A DNA stretch of 64,000 bases from contig NZ_FNCF01000001.1 of assembly GCF_900100695.1 (NCBI RefSeq), forward strand, positions 588,060 through 652,059, in the 5' to 3' direction. Positions 41,453-49,094 of the stretch are shown here, one piece after another. Numbering within the stretch: the first letter of the stretch is position 1; the number at the start of each line of letters is the position of its first letter. The position numbers and the translations under genes are program-made. The stretch comes from Klenkia brasiliensis (GTDB taxonomy: Bacteria; Actinomycetota; Actinomycetes; Mycobacteriales; Geodermatophilaceae). The notes beneath the pieces were generated by a model that was not told the DNA's origin, ran no database searches, and was given only the letters and a program-made list of their open reading frames with translations.

Positions 41453-42094
41453 GTGAACCAGTCCGTTCCTGATCACCGCATGCCCGGCGTAGGGGCGGCC
41501 GCCGCCGTCCTCGGGTTCGTCGAGGCGGGCCTCGCTCTCGTCGTCGTCACCGCGATCCTCGTGGACGAATCGGACCGGTACAGCTCCAGCGGTGGCACCG
41601 GGCTGCTGGCGCTGATCCTGCTGGTCCTGCTCGGGCTCGCCGGCGTTACCGCCGTCGGCAGCCTGCTGGTGCTCCGCCGCGCCACCCGCGCCCTGCTCGT
41701 CGGCGCCACCATCGCCGAGCTCGTCGCGATCGCCGGCCTCTAGGTGGTGCTGCTCGTCGAGTTCAGCACCGACGACTTCGTCGACTACGGCCCCGGCGTC
41801 TGGGCGGCAGCGACCGTGATGGCGGTGGTCGCGGCGACGACCCCCGTCGTCCGGCTGGTCCTGGTCTCCCGGCCGTCGGTGACGAGCTGGATCAGCAACC
41901 GTCCGCCGGCCGAGCCCGTGTGGTCCGCCGAGCAGCAGCAGTGGGTGCAGCGACGCAGCACCACCGCCGCCGCCGTCCTCGCCGTCCTGACGCCCCTGCT
42001 GCTCGTGCTCGTGCTGGCCGTCGTCGTGCTGAGCACCCAGGAGGAGCGCGTCGACTACGGCATCCCGGAGCCCCCGGAAATCAGCGGCGACTAG
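41453..42094 (+). pseudogene. Membrane protein gene interrupted by in-frame TAG
   Basis: Reads as one 213-codon gene, collinear with the intact paralog at 42198, except for TAG at 41741-41743. Before it: GVGAAAAVLGFVEAGLALVV, LLVLRRATRALLVGATIAEL; after it: VVAATTPVVRLVLVSRPSV, EPVWSAEQQQWVQRR. The paralog has the same blocks in the same frame (IAAAVLGFVDAASV, LATPVVRLVLALQRP, APVWQPETGQWVTPRR). A recent nonsense change is the simplest reading. Two GTG codons follow the TAG immediately, so termination-reinitiation could produce two halves of 96 and 116 residues. The GTG start has no strong ribosome-binding site. It also lacks the acidic, Cys-rich C-terminal domain of the paralog. Confidence 0.8.
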
Positions 42095-42197
42095 ACCTCC
42101 CTCCGTGCGGTGAGCCGCGTTGACCGCACCGGTGCGTTCGCACATGATCGCGCTCCACCGGAGACCGTCCGGCCTGGTCACACGGGGGTTCCGCACG

Positions 42198-43187
42198 ATG
42201 TCCCAGCCCTACCCGATCTACGCCCCGCAGCCGCGCACACCCGGCCTGGCGATCGCCGCCGCCGTCCTCGGCTTCGTCGACGCCGCCTCCGTGCTGAGCA
42301 TCGTGGTGTTCGTCCTCGCCGAGACCTCGGCGAGCGGGACCAACGGGGCCGGGGTCGGCATCGCGCTCGGGTCGGCGCTCGCCCTCGCGGTGTCCGCCGT
42401 CCTGCTGCTGGGCAGCCTCGCCCTGCTGCGCGGCACCGGGCGGACCCTGCTCGTCGTCGGTGCCGCGCTGCAGGTCGCGGTGACCGTGGCGCTCGCCGTC
42501 GCCGTCCTCCTCGCGATGGGTGACGACCCGTTCGGGTTCGCCGACTCGGTGCGCGGCCTCGTCATCGGGGCGGTGGTCGTGTCGTTGGCGACGCCCGTCG
42601 TCCGGCTGGTTCTCGCCCTGCAGAGGCCGGTGGCTGCCTGGCTCACCTCCCGCCGCGCGGCCGCGCCGGTGTGGCAGCCCGAGACCGGCCAGTGGGTGAC
42701 CCCGCGCCGGTCCCCCGGCACCGCCGTCGCCGTCCTGGCGCCCGTCGGTGCGCTGGCCGTCGCCACCGTGCTGGTGCTCGCGACCGCGCCGGAGTCCTCC
42801 CCCGCCGAGGAGGCCGCGTACGGCTGGTTCGCCTCTGACCCGGCCCTGGGGTTCGACCCGTACGCGATGGACCCGTACGCGACCGACCCCTACGGCCTGG
42901 GCTACGGGCCCAGCGAGCCGATGCTCGACCCGGACGCGACCCAGTACGCCGACCTGTACCAGGGCGGCGAGCCCGTCGCCCCGCCCACTGCCGGCGACCA
43001 GGACTACGACGAGCAGTACGACGCCTTCGCGCAGAGCTGCTTCGAGGGGGCCGTCGGGTCCTGCGACGACCTCTACTACTCGACCCAGAGCGGGTCGTTC
43101 TACGAGTGGTACGGGTCGACCTGCGCCGGCCGGCTGGACGCACTCACGTCCGGGACCTGCATCTACGTCCCGTTCGACGAGGACTGA
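42198..43187 (+). CDS. Multi-helix membrane protein with acidic Cys-rich tail (329 aa)
   Basis: Intact paralog of the interrupted gene upstream. Pro-rich N-terminus (SQPYPIYAPQPR), four membrane helices within residues 15-155, a cytosolic APVWQPETGQWVTPRR loop, a fifth helix about 176-200, and an extracellular tail of about 130 residues rich in Asp, Tyr and Pro with four cysteines (CFEGAVGSCDDLYYST, then STCAGRLD and SGTCIY). Paired cysteines suggest disulfide bonds outside the cell. I recognise this tail as a recurrent actinobacterial module without an assigned function. Start ATG at 42198 with GGGGG about 10 bases upstream. Confidence 0.8.
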   Translation: MSQPYPIYAPQPRTPGLAIAAAVLGFVDAASVLSIVVFVLAETSASGTNGAGVGIALGSALALAVSAVLLLGSLALLRGTGRTLLVVGAALQVAVTVALAVAVLLAMGDDPFGFADSVRGLVIGAVVVSLATPVVRLVLALQRPVAAWLTSRRAAAPVWQPETGQWVTPRRSPGTAVAVLAPVGALAVATVLVLATAPESSPAEEAAYGWFASDPALGFDPYAMDPYATDPYGLGYGPSEPMLDPDATQYADLYQGGEPVAPPTAGDQDYDEQYDAFAQSCFEGAVGSCDDLYYSTQSGSFYEWYGSTCAGRLDALTSGTCIYVPFDED

Positions 43188-43289
43188 CAGGCCTGGCGCG
43201 GAGGCCGCCCGGCACGGTGATGGGCTGCGACCGGCAATCAACGGGCATCACTGGTCGCGCCCGCGGCCGGGACCCGAGACCATCCGGGC

Positions 43290-43436
43290 GTGGACCTCGA
43301 CCTCCTGGCCGCCTTCTCCCCCTCGAGCGGGCAAGGTGGTGGTCCGATGGACTGGCCACAGTTCATCACCTTCGCCGTGGTGTTCGTGCTCATCGGCGGC
43401 TGGATCTTGTGGAACAAGATGAAGGGCCGCGGGTGA
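43290..43436 (+). CDS. Single-helix membrane peptide (48 aa), repeated family member 1
   Basis: GTG-initiated. A Gly-rich N-terminus (SSGQGGGPMDWP) leads to one helix (FITFAVVFVLIGGWILW) and a basic end NKMKGRG. The second copy at 45648 keeps DWP-x-FITFAVVF-x-L-x-GGWI-x-WNK-x-KGRG. Positive residues at the C-terminus predict that end to be cytoplasmic. Conserved amino acids with diverged codons (Ile ATC/GTC, Lys-Met/Lys-Ile) argue that the peptide is translated and under selection. No function recognised. Confidence 0.7.
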   Translation: MDLDLLAAFSPSSGQGGGPMDWPQFITFAVVFVLIGGWILWNKMKGRG

Positions 43437-43467
43437 ACCAATGCCGCACGCGCAGGCGGTGGCGACA

Positions 43468-43809
43468 TCATGCGCCCCAGATCGGGTCGAAGTCGGGGTG
43501 GTCGGCGTACTGCTCAGCGATGGGCCGGAGAGCGGCGACCGTGCCGTCCCGGAACCCGAGCAGCCAGTCATGCGGGTCGGAACGATCGTCGCCGGGTCCT
43601 GTCCGGCGGGCAGCCTGTTGGGCTGCGGCCACGAGGCAGCGGGTGGCGTAGCAGGCGCGGAGCACGCGGTGAGGCGACCACCCCACGTCACCGATGACGT
43701 CGCCGTCCTCGATCAGGACGGCCCAGTCCTCGTCGCCTTGACCGACGCCGAGCTTGGCCCTTCGCTCGTCCTCGGCGACACGGGCCAGGACGAAGTCGGT
43801 GATGTGCAC
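43468..43809 (-). CDS. DUF6221-family protein (113 aa)
   Basis: Small soluble actinobacterial family of unknown function. It starts MHITDFVLARVAEDERRAKL, has SPHRVLRACYATRCLVAAA in the middle and ends AALRPIAEQYADHPDFDPIW, the recognisable family ending. Family members are common in actinobacterial accessory regions and phages. It is convergent with the membrane peptide gene and lies downstream of the 225-codon frame on the minus strand. Confidence 0.8.
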   Translation of the reverse strand: MHITDFVLARVAEDERRAKLGVGQGDEDWAVLIEDGDVIGDVGWSPHRVLRACYATRCLVAAAQQAARRTGPGDDRSDPHDWLLGFRDGTVAALRPIAEQYADHPDFDPIWGA

Positions 43810-43890
43810 GGGCTCATGCTGACGCGGCGAGATCGAGCCCGCCGAGCCCGAGTGGGCACTGACGGACTGACGCGTCTCCTTCGCTCTGGG

Positions 43891-44505
43891 CTAGTCGTCG
43901 GATGCGACGACCAGGACGAGGCTCCGTGCAGGCCGGTCGATGGCGACGAATTCGTGGAAGCCCGTCGCCCCCACCACCCCACCCCAGTCATGCTGTCCGT
44001 CAGGGCGGAGGTCTGGGAGGTAGTACAGCGGGGTCACCGAGAGAAGTGGGAAGACCCTCTTCTCGAGGATCACGTGGGTCTCTGACGAAGGCGGCTCGGG
44101 GTCATCAGCCCACTTCTGGATCGTTGCCCGGGCCGAAGCTGGGTCCGTGGACTGGAAGCTTGCTGGCTGGATGGCGTGCAGCCAGTAGGGCCCGTGAACG
44201 AAGGGCTCCTCCTGCTCGGCCGGCTCGACCCGGTAGGACTCCGCGTAGGTGTCCCGGTACTGGCGGTCCGCCAGGAGCGTCGCCACGAGGTCGTGGTCGC
44301 TGCCGTTCTCCTCGATGGCGAACCTCTTGATGTCCACCCAGCTGTACAGACCTTCGTCCATGGGCAGGAGGTCGTGCCCGACGAACGTGAGGATGGGTGG
44401 CGGCACGCCGGCATGGTGCCATGTGGTGGGGTACCTGCCCGCCTCGTGAACCGGGCCCTGGCGTGCCCCGCTGAGCGAGCAGTCCAGTGCGTCTGAATCC
44501 GCCAT
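43891..44505 (-). CDS. Uncharacterised soluble protein (about 204 aa)
   Basis: No family recognised. The convincing part begins about 33 residues in, at VPPPILTFVGHDLLPMDEGL, and continues with SWVDIKRFAIEENGSDHD, VHGPYWLHAI and a beta-rich C-terminus (HEFVAIDRPARSLVLVVAS). The start is uncertain: ATG at 44505 was used; GTG at 44406 would give a shorter protein, and neither has a clear ribosome-binding site. No signal peptide or membrane helix. The neighbours (DUF6221, DUF805) give no functional clue. The region 44506-44690 holds no gene that I can see. Confidence 0.55.
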   Translation of the reverse strand: MADSDALDCSLSGARQGPVHEAGRYPTTWHHAGVPPPILTFVGHDLLPMDEGLYSWVDIKRFAIEENGSDHDLVATLLADRQYRDTYAESYRVEPAEQEEPFVHGPYWLHAIQPASFQSTDPASARATIQKWADDPEPPSSETHVILEKRVFPLLSVTPLYYLPDLRPDGQHDWGGVVGATGFHEFVAIDRPARSLVLVVASDD

Positions 44506-44690
44506 ACCTGCCGACTGCCACATGCCCCGCTGCCAAGCCCGGCTGTGCAAGGCGTCCCGTCCGTCCAAGGCTGACGAAGTCCCAGCCGCCTCATCCGGGT
44601 GAGTCGCGCACAGGTGACACCAATACGAGACATGCAGGGCTCATCATCTGCTCACCCGGCCGTTGGTGCCGGCCCAACAGGGAGACCTGC

Positions 44691-45125
44691 ATGTCCCTCG
44701 GTTCCTGGTACCTCAGCCGTGGCCGCATCGACCGGCCCACCTTCTGGCTGAAGTACTTCCTGCCCCTCGCTGTCCTCGGCATCGTCGCCAGCGTCCTCGA
44801 CGTCGCCCTGTTCGGTGGCGAGGCGACCGCCACCACCACCTCCACGTCGGCATCCGTCTCCTTCGACACCGGCGGCCCCATCACCCTGGTCGTCACGCTG
44901 CTGACGCTGGTGCCGTCGATCTCCTCCGCCGTCACCCGCCTGCACGACACCGGCCGGTCCGCCTGGTGGCTGCTCATCGCGCTCGTGCCGATTGCCGGGT
45001 TCATCGTGCTCATCGTCTTCTGGGCGCTCGCCGGCGACGCGCAGCCGAACAAGTACGGCCCGCCGACCGGCAACACCCGCGGCTACCCCGACCCCGGCTA
45101 CCCGCAGGCCTCCTACGGGGTCTGA
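44691..45125 (+). CDS. DUF805 membrane protein (144 aa)
   Basis: Opens with LGSWYLSRGRIDRPTFWLKY, the signature of DUF805, followed by three or four membrane helices; SAVTRLHDTGRSAWWLLIAL is also family-specific (RLHD-x-G-x-S-x-WW). The C-terminal tail is Gly/Pro/Tyr-rich. Family function unknown, found widely in bacteria. The ATG at 44691 has GGGAG 6 bases upstream. It ends just before the strong hairpin at 45139. Confidence 0.9.
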   Translation: MSLGSWYLSRGRIDRPTFWLKYFLPLAVLGIVASVLDVALFGGEATATTTSTSASVSFDTGGPITLVVTLLTLVPSISSAVTRLHDTGRSAWWLLIALVPIAGFIVLIVFWALAGDAQPNKYGPPTGNTRGYPDPGYPQASYGV

Positions 45126-45138
45126 CCTCCCCCAGCAA

Positions 45139-45182
45139 CGGCACCGGCCGCCGTCCCCCGGTGGGGACGGCGGCCGGTGCCG
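45139..45182 (+). terminator. Strong GC hairpin, terminator family copy 2
   Basis: Perfect 20-bp arms (45139-45158 and 45163-45182) with a CGGT loop, 13 bases after the DUF805 stop. The longest of three related hairpins; its arm includes ACCGGCCGCCGTCCCC, found also at 40127 and 45826. Confidence 0.8.
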
Positions 45183-45225
45183 CTTGACAGGGCGGGCGGT
45201 CGCGGTGCTGACCGCCTGGCGCCCC

Positions 45226-45558
45226 CTAGGCTCCTTGTCCCACGTCGTCGACAGTGCCCTCCGTGGCTCTCGGGCGGGCCACCGGGGCGGACCGCGCAGG
45301 GCTCAAGGGCACGACGAGGTACTCCAGCGCGTCCGAGTTCACAGCCATCCGGCCGGCTGCACGGCGTGCCTCTGCTTCGTCGTCGAAGCGCACCGCCTGG
45401 GCCTCGTACGGGGACCAACGCTCGGCGGAACGGCCGCCGTCGTCCCGGTAGCGATCGTCCTGGAAGTACCAGGACCGGCGACCATCCGACAGGCGGACCT
45501 GGATGCCCCATCCAGGTCCGCTGCGAGCCGGCCGCGATCTGCTCTTGTTCTTGCCCAC
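45226..45558 (-). CDS. Uncharacterised basic protein (110 aa)
   Basis: No family recognised. Basic N-terminus (VGKNKSRSRPARSG), then a compact beta-rich part with IQVRLSDGRRSWYFQDDRYR and SPYEAQAVRFDDEAEARRAA, ending YLVVPLSPARSAPVARP. Start is the GTG at 45558, with GGAGG 8 bases upstream, a good ribosome-binding site; the frame upstream is shadow. It looks like a small actinobacterial protein that may bind nucleic acid, judged only by charge. Confidence 0.62.
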   Translation of the reverse strand: MGKNKSRSRPARSGPGWGIQVRLSDGRRSWYFQDDRYRDDGGRSAERWSPYEAQAVRFDDEAEARRAAGRMAVNSDALEYLVVPLSPARSAPVARPRATEGTVDDVGQGA

Positions 45559-45647
45559 CCCGACATCCTCCGGCCACGGGCAACCCGGACATGCCCGCCG
45601 TCGTCCTGCAGCTGACAAGCAGACACCTCTGCCACGACCATGCCTAC

Positions 45648-45800
45648 GTGAACTCCGACGTCGTGACCGCCGCTCCCCTCAACCCGGGCAATGGCGGTGG
45701 CGGCGGTCCGGTGGACTGGCCTGTCTTCATCACCTTCGCGGTGGTCTTCCTCCTCGTCGGCGGCTGGATCGTCTGGAACAAGATCAAGGGGCGCGGCTGA
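45648..45800 (+). CDS. Single-helix membrane peptide (50 aa), repeated family member 2
   Basis: Paralog of the peptide at 43290. Gly-rich linker (NPGNGGGGGPVDWP), helix (FITFAVVFLLVGGWIVW) and the same basic end (NKIKGRG). The last about 85 bases of the two genes form a direct repeat that has diverged mostly at codon third positions, the pattern expected from selection on protein. GTG start at 45648. Followed by the third hairpin of the terminator family at 45826. Confidence 0.7.
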   Translation: MNSDVVTAAPLNPGNGGGGGPVDWPVFITFAVVFLLVGGWIVWNKIKGRG

Positions 45801-45825
45801 AGCGGTCACACGAGCTGCGCCCGCA

Positions 45826-45872
45826 ACGGCACCGGCCGCCGTCCCCTTGGTGGGGACGGCGGCCGGTGTCGT
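45826..45872 (+). terminator. GC hairpin, terminator family copy 3
   Basis: 17-bp perfect core (45830-45846 and 45852-45868), extendable by four more pairs including one G:U. It lies 26 bases after the peptide gene stop and 14 bases before the convergent LAxTG protein gene stop, so it can terminate both. The left half is nearly identical to the copy at 45139. Confidence 0.75.
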
Positions 45873-45885
45873 CGGGCGGTGCGGG

Positions 45886-46866
45886 TCAGGCGCGGCGGCG
45901 GGTGGCCACCAGGGCGCCGGCGCCGGTGGCCAGCAGGCCGCCGCCGACCATGGCCATCACCGCGGTCGGGGTGCCGGTGTTGGCCAGCACGGCCGGCTGC
46001 TGCGCGACCGGTTGCACCACGACGGGCGCGGCGACCGGCTGGGTGGGCTGCGCCGGGGTGGTCGGGTGCGCGCCCTCGTCGACCGCGCACGCCACGACCT
46101 CGCCGCTGCCGGTGATCGACGTCGTCAGGTCACCGACCAGGTAGACCTCGTAGTCGACGGTGAAGGCGCCCTCGGCGACGGTGGCGTCCTGGTCCTCGGT
46201 CACCGGGATGGTGACCGCGCCGGCGCCGGCCCCGTCGGTGTCGAACTCCGCCGGGACGAAGGGCTCGTCACCGGACGCAGACACGAAGCCCTTCGACGTG
46301 GAGACGACCACGTAGGACGAGTCGGGCAGCAGGCCGGTCGCCCGGAAGTCCAGCGTCAGGGTCTCGGGCACCAGGCAGTCGCGGGTGACGGCCAGCTCGG
46401 CCTCGCCCTGGCAGGTCTGCACGACCTCGACCTCGCCGGACGCGATCGTGTTCTCGTCCGGCTGCTCCACGTCGTAGTTCACGAAACCGGTGGCGTTCGG
46501 GACGAACTCGGTGAACAGCTCCACCACGCCGTCCTCGTCGGCGGGGAACGGCTCCGACCGGGCAGTGCGGTCGCCGTTCGCGTAGATCGTGTACGCCACG
46601 CCCGGCTCGGCACCCTCGACGTAGACGTCCAGCACGCCCACACCGTCGCAGCCCACCGAGGCGTAGACCTCGTGCGTCGGGAAGTCGCCGGGCGCGCAGT
46701 CGGGGAACGGCAACCCGCCGTCGCCCTCGGACTCCGCGGTCACCTGCAACGCGGGCAGGCAGCCCTCGTCGGTCCCCCCGGTCGGGTCGGCCGAGGCGAT
46801 GCCGGCTCCCCCGGCCCACGCCACGGCGAACGCCGCACCCACCACTGCCCACTGCCGAACCCGCAC
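45886..46866 (-). CDS. LAxTG cell-wall-anchored surface protein (326 aa)
   Basis: Signal peptide 1 to about 27 (WAVVGAAFAVAWAGGAGIAS). Mature part: two or three beta-sandwich segments with cysteines (DEGCLPALQV, DCAPGDFP, GCDGVGVLDV, QTCQGEAELAVTRDC), then a Pro/Thr/Val/Gln linker. The C-terminus has LANTG, a membrane helix (VMAMVGGGLLATGAGALVA) and TRRRA, a class E sortase signal like that of the protein at 18421. The GTG at 46866 has GGGAG further upstream. Probably a wall-displayed binding protein; ligand unknown. Confidence 0.87.
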   Translation of the reverse strand: MRVRQWAVVGAAFAVAWAGGAGIASADPTGGTDEGCLPALQVTAESEGDGGLPFPDCAPGDFPTHEVYASVGCDGVGVLDVYVEGAEPGVAYTIYANGDRTARSEPFPADEDGVVELFTEFVPNATGFVNYDVEQPDENTIASGEVEVVQTCQGEAELAVTRDCLVPETLTLDFRATGLLPDSSYVVVSTSKGFVSASGDEPFVPAEFDTDGAGAGAVTIPVTEDQDATVAEGAFTVDYEVYLVGDLTTSITGSGEVVACAVDEGAHPTTPAQPTQPVAAPVVVQPVAQQPAVLANTGTPTAVMAMVGGGLLATGAGALVATRRRA

Positions 46867-47046
46867 GCACCGCTCCCGCCGTCGGGGTCCGGCCGGGCGC
46901 CGGACCTCAGGTGTCGGCGGGCAGGTTCACATCCGATCCGCAGGTTCCCGCAACGCAGACCCATGGTTGCGCGGACGATCCGGTCCGGCGTTGCGCGCCG
47001 CAACCGTCCGTGAGCGGACGGTGCAGTCCGCTACGACATTCGGCCC

Positions 47047-47214
47047 TCAGGCCCCGGCGGGGTCCAGCCGGTCGGCGGTCCAGGCCGCCGGCACGCAGAC
47101 CAGCTCGTCGACCGCGGTGCCGGGCGAGCGGCGGCGGAGCATGCGACCGGTCGAGACCGCCACCAGGGGCGCGCTCGCACACCATCCGACCAACCCGGCC
47201 GCCACCCACCACAT
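47047..47214 (-). CDS. Possible small membrane protein (55 aa)
   Basis: ATG at 47214 begins a frame with one membrane helix (WWVAAGLVGWCASAPLVAVS), then a basic segment (GRMLRRRSPG) and a short polar tail. No recognised family, and no strong ribosome-binding site. Upstream lie two overlapping inverted repeats (47243-47273) that look regulatory, which supports a transcribed gene. Could be spurious. Confidence 0.45.
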   Translation of the reverse strand: MWWVAAGLVGWCASAPLVAVSTGRMLRRRSPGTAVDELVCVPAAWTADRLDPAGA

Positions 47215-47242
47215 CACGGCGACAGGATGGCCCCCGCCGCGC

Positions 47243-47273
47243 GTCACAGGAAGGACCTGTGACGGCGTGTCAC
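47243..47273. promoter_or_regulatory. Overlapping inverted repeats with three GTCAC half-sites
   Basis: GTCACAGG-AAGGA-CCTGTGAC (47243-47263) has perfect 8-bp arms, and GTGAC-GGCGT-GTCAC (47259-47273) shares its middle half-site. It lies between the sugar transferase stop at 47287 and the small membrane protein start at 47214, both on the minus strand. A multi-site operator or a weak terminator are the options. Confidence 0.45.
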
Positions 47274-47286
47274 CAAGCGATTGCGA

Positions 47287-48849
47287 TCAGTACGCTCCGG
47301 AACCCTTGACGACGGCGCCGAAGGTCTTGGCCAGGATCATGAAGTCGAAGGACAGCGACCAGTTCTCGACGTACCGCACGTCGATGCGCACCGACTCGTC
47401 CCACGACAGGTCCGACCGGCCGCTGATCTGCCACAGCCCGGTGATGCCCGGCTTCACCAGCAGCCGGCGCCGCATGTCGACGCCGTAGGCCTCGACCTCG
47501 CGGGTCACGTGCGGCCGCGGGCCGACCAGCGACATGCTGCCGCCGAGCACGTTGAACAGCTGGGGCAGCTCGTCGAGGGAGTAGCGCCGCAGCACCGCGC
47601 CGACCCCGGTGATGCGGGGGTCGGCCTTCATCTTGAACTGGACGTCGTTGCCCTCGTTCGAGGTGGCGAACAGCTGGTCGACCTCGCGGTCGGAACCCGG
47701 CCGCATGCTGCGGAACTTCAGCACCTCGAACGGCTGGCCGTCCATGCCGATGCGCTGGTGCCGGTAGAACACCGGACCGGGGCTGGTCAGCTTCACGGCC
47801 AGCGCGATCACCAGCAGCGCCGGCGCGGTCATGAGCACCAGCAGCCCGGCCACCGTGCGGTCGAAGGCCGACTTCGCCCAGCGCCGCGGGCCGCTGAACT
47901 CGGGGCTGTCCATGTGCAGCAGCGGCAGGCCCGAGACCGGCCGGATGGCGACCCGGGTACCGACGATCTCGGTCACCGCGGGCGCGAGCAGCAGCTCCGC
48001 GCGGGTGGCCTCCAGCTCCCAGCCCAGCCGGCGCAGGTCCGGCCCGTCGAGCTCGGGGGACGGCAGGACGGCGACGGTGTCGACCTCGTACCGGCGCACC
48101 ACCTCCGCGACCTGGGTCATGTCGCCGAGCACCGGCAGGCCGTCGAACTCGTCCTGGGACTCGTCCACGCCCTGGCCGGGGGGCAGCACGCAGCCGATCA
48201 CGCGGTAGCCGTGGTGGGCCTCGCGGTCGATCTGGCGGTGCAGGTGGGCCACGCCGCTGCGGTGGCCGACGATGACCGTGGTCTGGGTGTGCCGGCCGGC
48301 GATCCGCTGCCGGTGCAGCACCTTCCGGTGCACCCACCGGCCGAGCAGGGTCAGCACGGCGGCCATCGGGATGGCCGTCATGGTGAACCCGCGGGCCAGG
48401 TCGAGCTTGAGCGCCCAGGACACGAACGCCACGCCGCCCAGCAGCGCGAGGGTCGCGCGGGCCACCCGGCGGTACTCCTCCGGGCCGATCCAGAGGTAGC
48501 GCTCCTCGTAGCTGCGGGCGGCGAACATCAGCGCGACCCAGCCCAGCGGCATCGCGAAGGCGAGGAAGCGCGCCGCCGACTGCGGGACACCGTCGATGGG
48601 GGCGTCGTCCCCGAAGTGCAACCAGTAGCTCACCGCGGTGGCCAGCGTCGCGGCGACCAGGTCGGTCAGCGCGATGCGGCGGCGGTAGGCGCCCCGCCAG
48701 GCCCGGCGGGCGTCGGTCCCCTGGCCCCGGAGCCGGGACGCGAAGGGCCGACGGCGGGTCCGCAGCGGGCGGGCCGGCCGCGCGTGCGGCGCCCGCGCGG
48801 CGGTGCTCAGGTCGGTCGAGTCGATCACGTGGTTCGGTGTCCCCCGCAC
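47287..48849 (-). CDS. Polyprenyl-phosphate sugar-1-phosphate transferase (initiating enzyme 4)
   Basis: 520 residues. N-terminal membrane helices from about residue 50 (IALTDLVAATLATAVSYWL), Rossmann-like middle domain with VIVGHRSGVAHL, and the catalytic C-terminus: SPGPVFYRHQRIGMDG, VLKFRSM, YSLDELPQLFNVLGG, SLVGPRPHVTREVEAYG, VKPGITGLWQISGRSDLS, ending GSGAY. The middle and C-terminal parts are closely related to the enzymes at 20599 and 27927, more so than to the one at 14822. GTG at 48849 has GGGGG 4-5 bases upstream; a GTG at 48828 is possible. Divergent from the flippase gene. Confidence 0.94.
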   Translation of the reverse strand: MRGTPNHVIDSTDLSTAARAPHARPARPLRTRRRPFASRLRGQGTDARRAWRGAYRRRIALTDLVAATLATAVSYWLHFGDDAPIDGVPQSAARFLAFAMPLGWVALMFAARSYEERYLWIGPEEYRRVARATLALLGGVAFVSWALKLDLARGFTMTAIPMAAVLTLLGRWVHRKVLHRQRIAGRHTQTTVIVGHRSGVAHLHRQIDREAHHGYRVIGCVLPPGQGVDESQDEFDGLPVLGDMTQVAEVVRRYEVDTVAVLPSPELDGPDLRRLGWELEATRAELLLAPAVTEIVGTRVAIRPVSGLPLLHMDSPEFSGPRRWAKSAFDRTVAGLLVLMTAPALLVIALAVKLTSPGPVFYRHQRIGMDGQPFEVLKFRSMRPGSDREVDQLFATSNEGNDVQFKMKADPRITGVGAVLRRYSLDELPQLFNVLGGSMSLVGPRPHVTREVEAYGVDMRRRLLVKPGITGLWQISGRSDLSWDESVRIDVRYVENWSLSFDFMILAKTFGAVVKGSGAY

Positions 48850-49035
48850 GGAGCCCCCGCGGGCCCTGGTGGTTCCTGCCGCCCTCCGTTGGACGCTGAC
48901 TGGGGTGAACCGTAACCGCCGTCGTCACGCTCCGTCGCCCCGGAACAGGGTCTTGACAGCGAATGTCACGGGAAGTTCACGAACTCCGCGACGAGTCGCG
49001 GTTCATCGATCACGGTGAGTGACGACCACTCCGGA

Positions 49036-49069
49036 GTCGAGCCGCCGGTGTGCCGTTCTACGGCTCGAC
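49036..49069. promoter_or_regulatory. Inverted repeat GTCGAGCCG-N16-CGGCTCGAC
   Basis: Perfect 9-bp arms separated by 16 bases, about 145-175 bases upstream of the flippase start. Could be an operator with two half-sites 25 bases apart on centre, or an RNA hairpin in the leader. Confidence 0.4.
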
Positions 49070-49082
49070 GCAGGACCGGATA

Positions 49083-49094
49083 TGAGTCGACTCA
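49083..49094. promoter_or_regulatory. Perfect 12-bp palindrome TGAGTCGACTCA
   Basis: Exact dyad symmetry between the inverted repeat at 49036 and the -10-like box at 49150, about 120 bases before the flippase start. Typical size for a dimeric regulator site; regulator unknown. Confidence 0.45.

Noticed and set aside
41741-41743. Pyrrolysine or selenocysteine recoding at the in-frame stop
   Set aside because: The codon is TAG, so selenocysteine is excluded; pyrrolysine is not expected in this group and the paralog does not show a special residue. A nonsense mutation is simpler.
43441-44085. Plus-strand frame opposite the DUF6221 and orphan genes
   Set aside because: The minus-strand DUF6221 match is clear; the plus frame has no motif.
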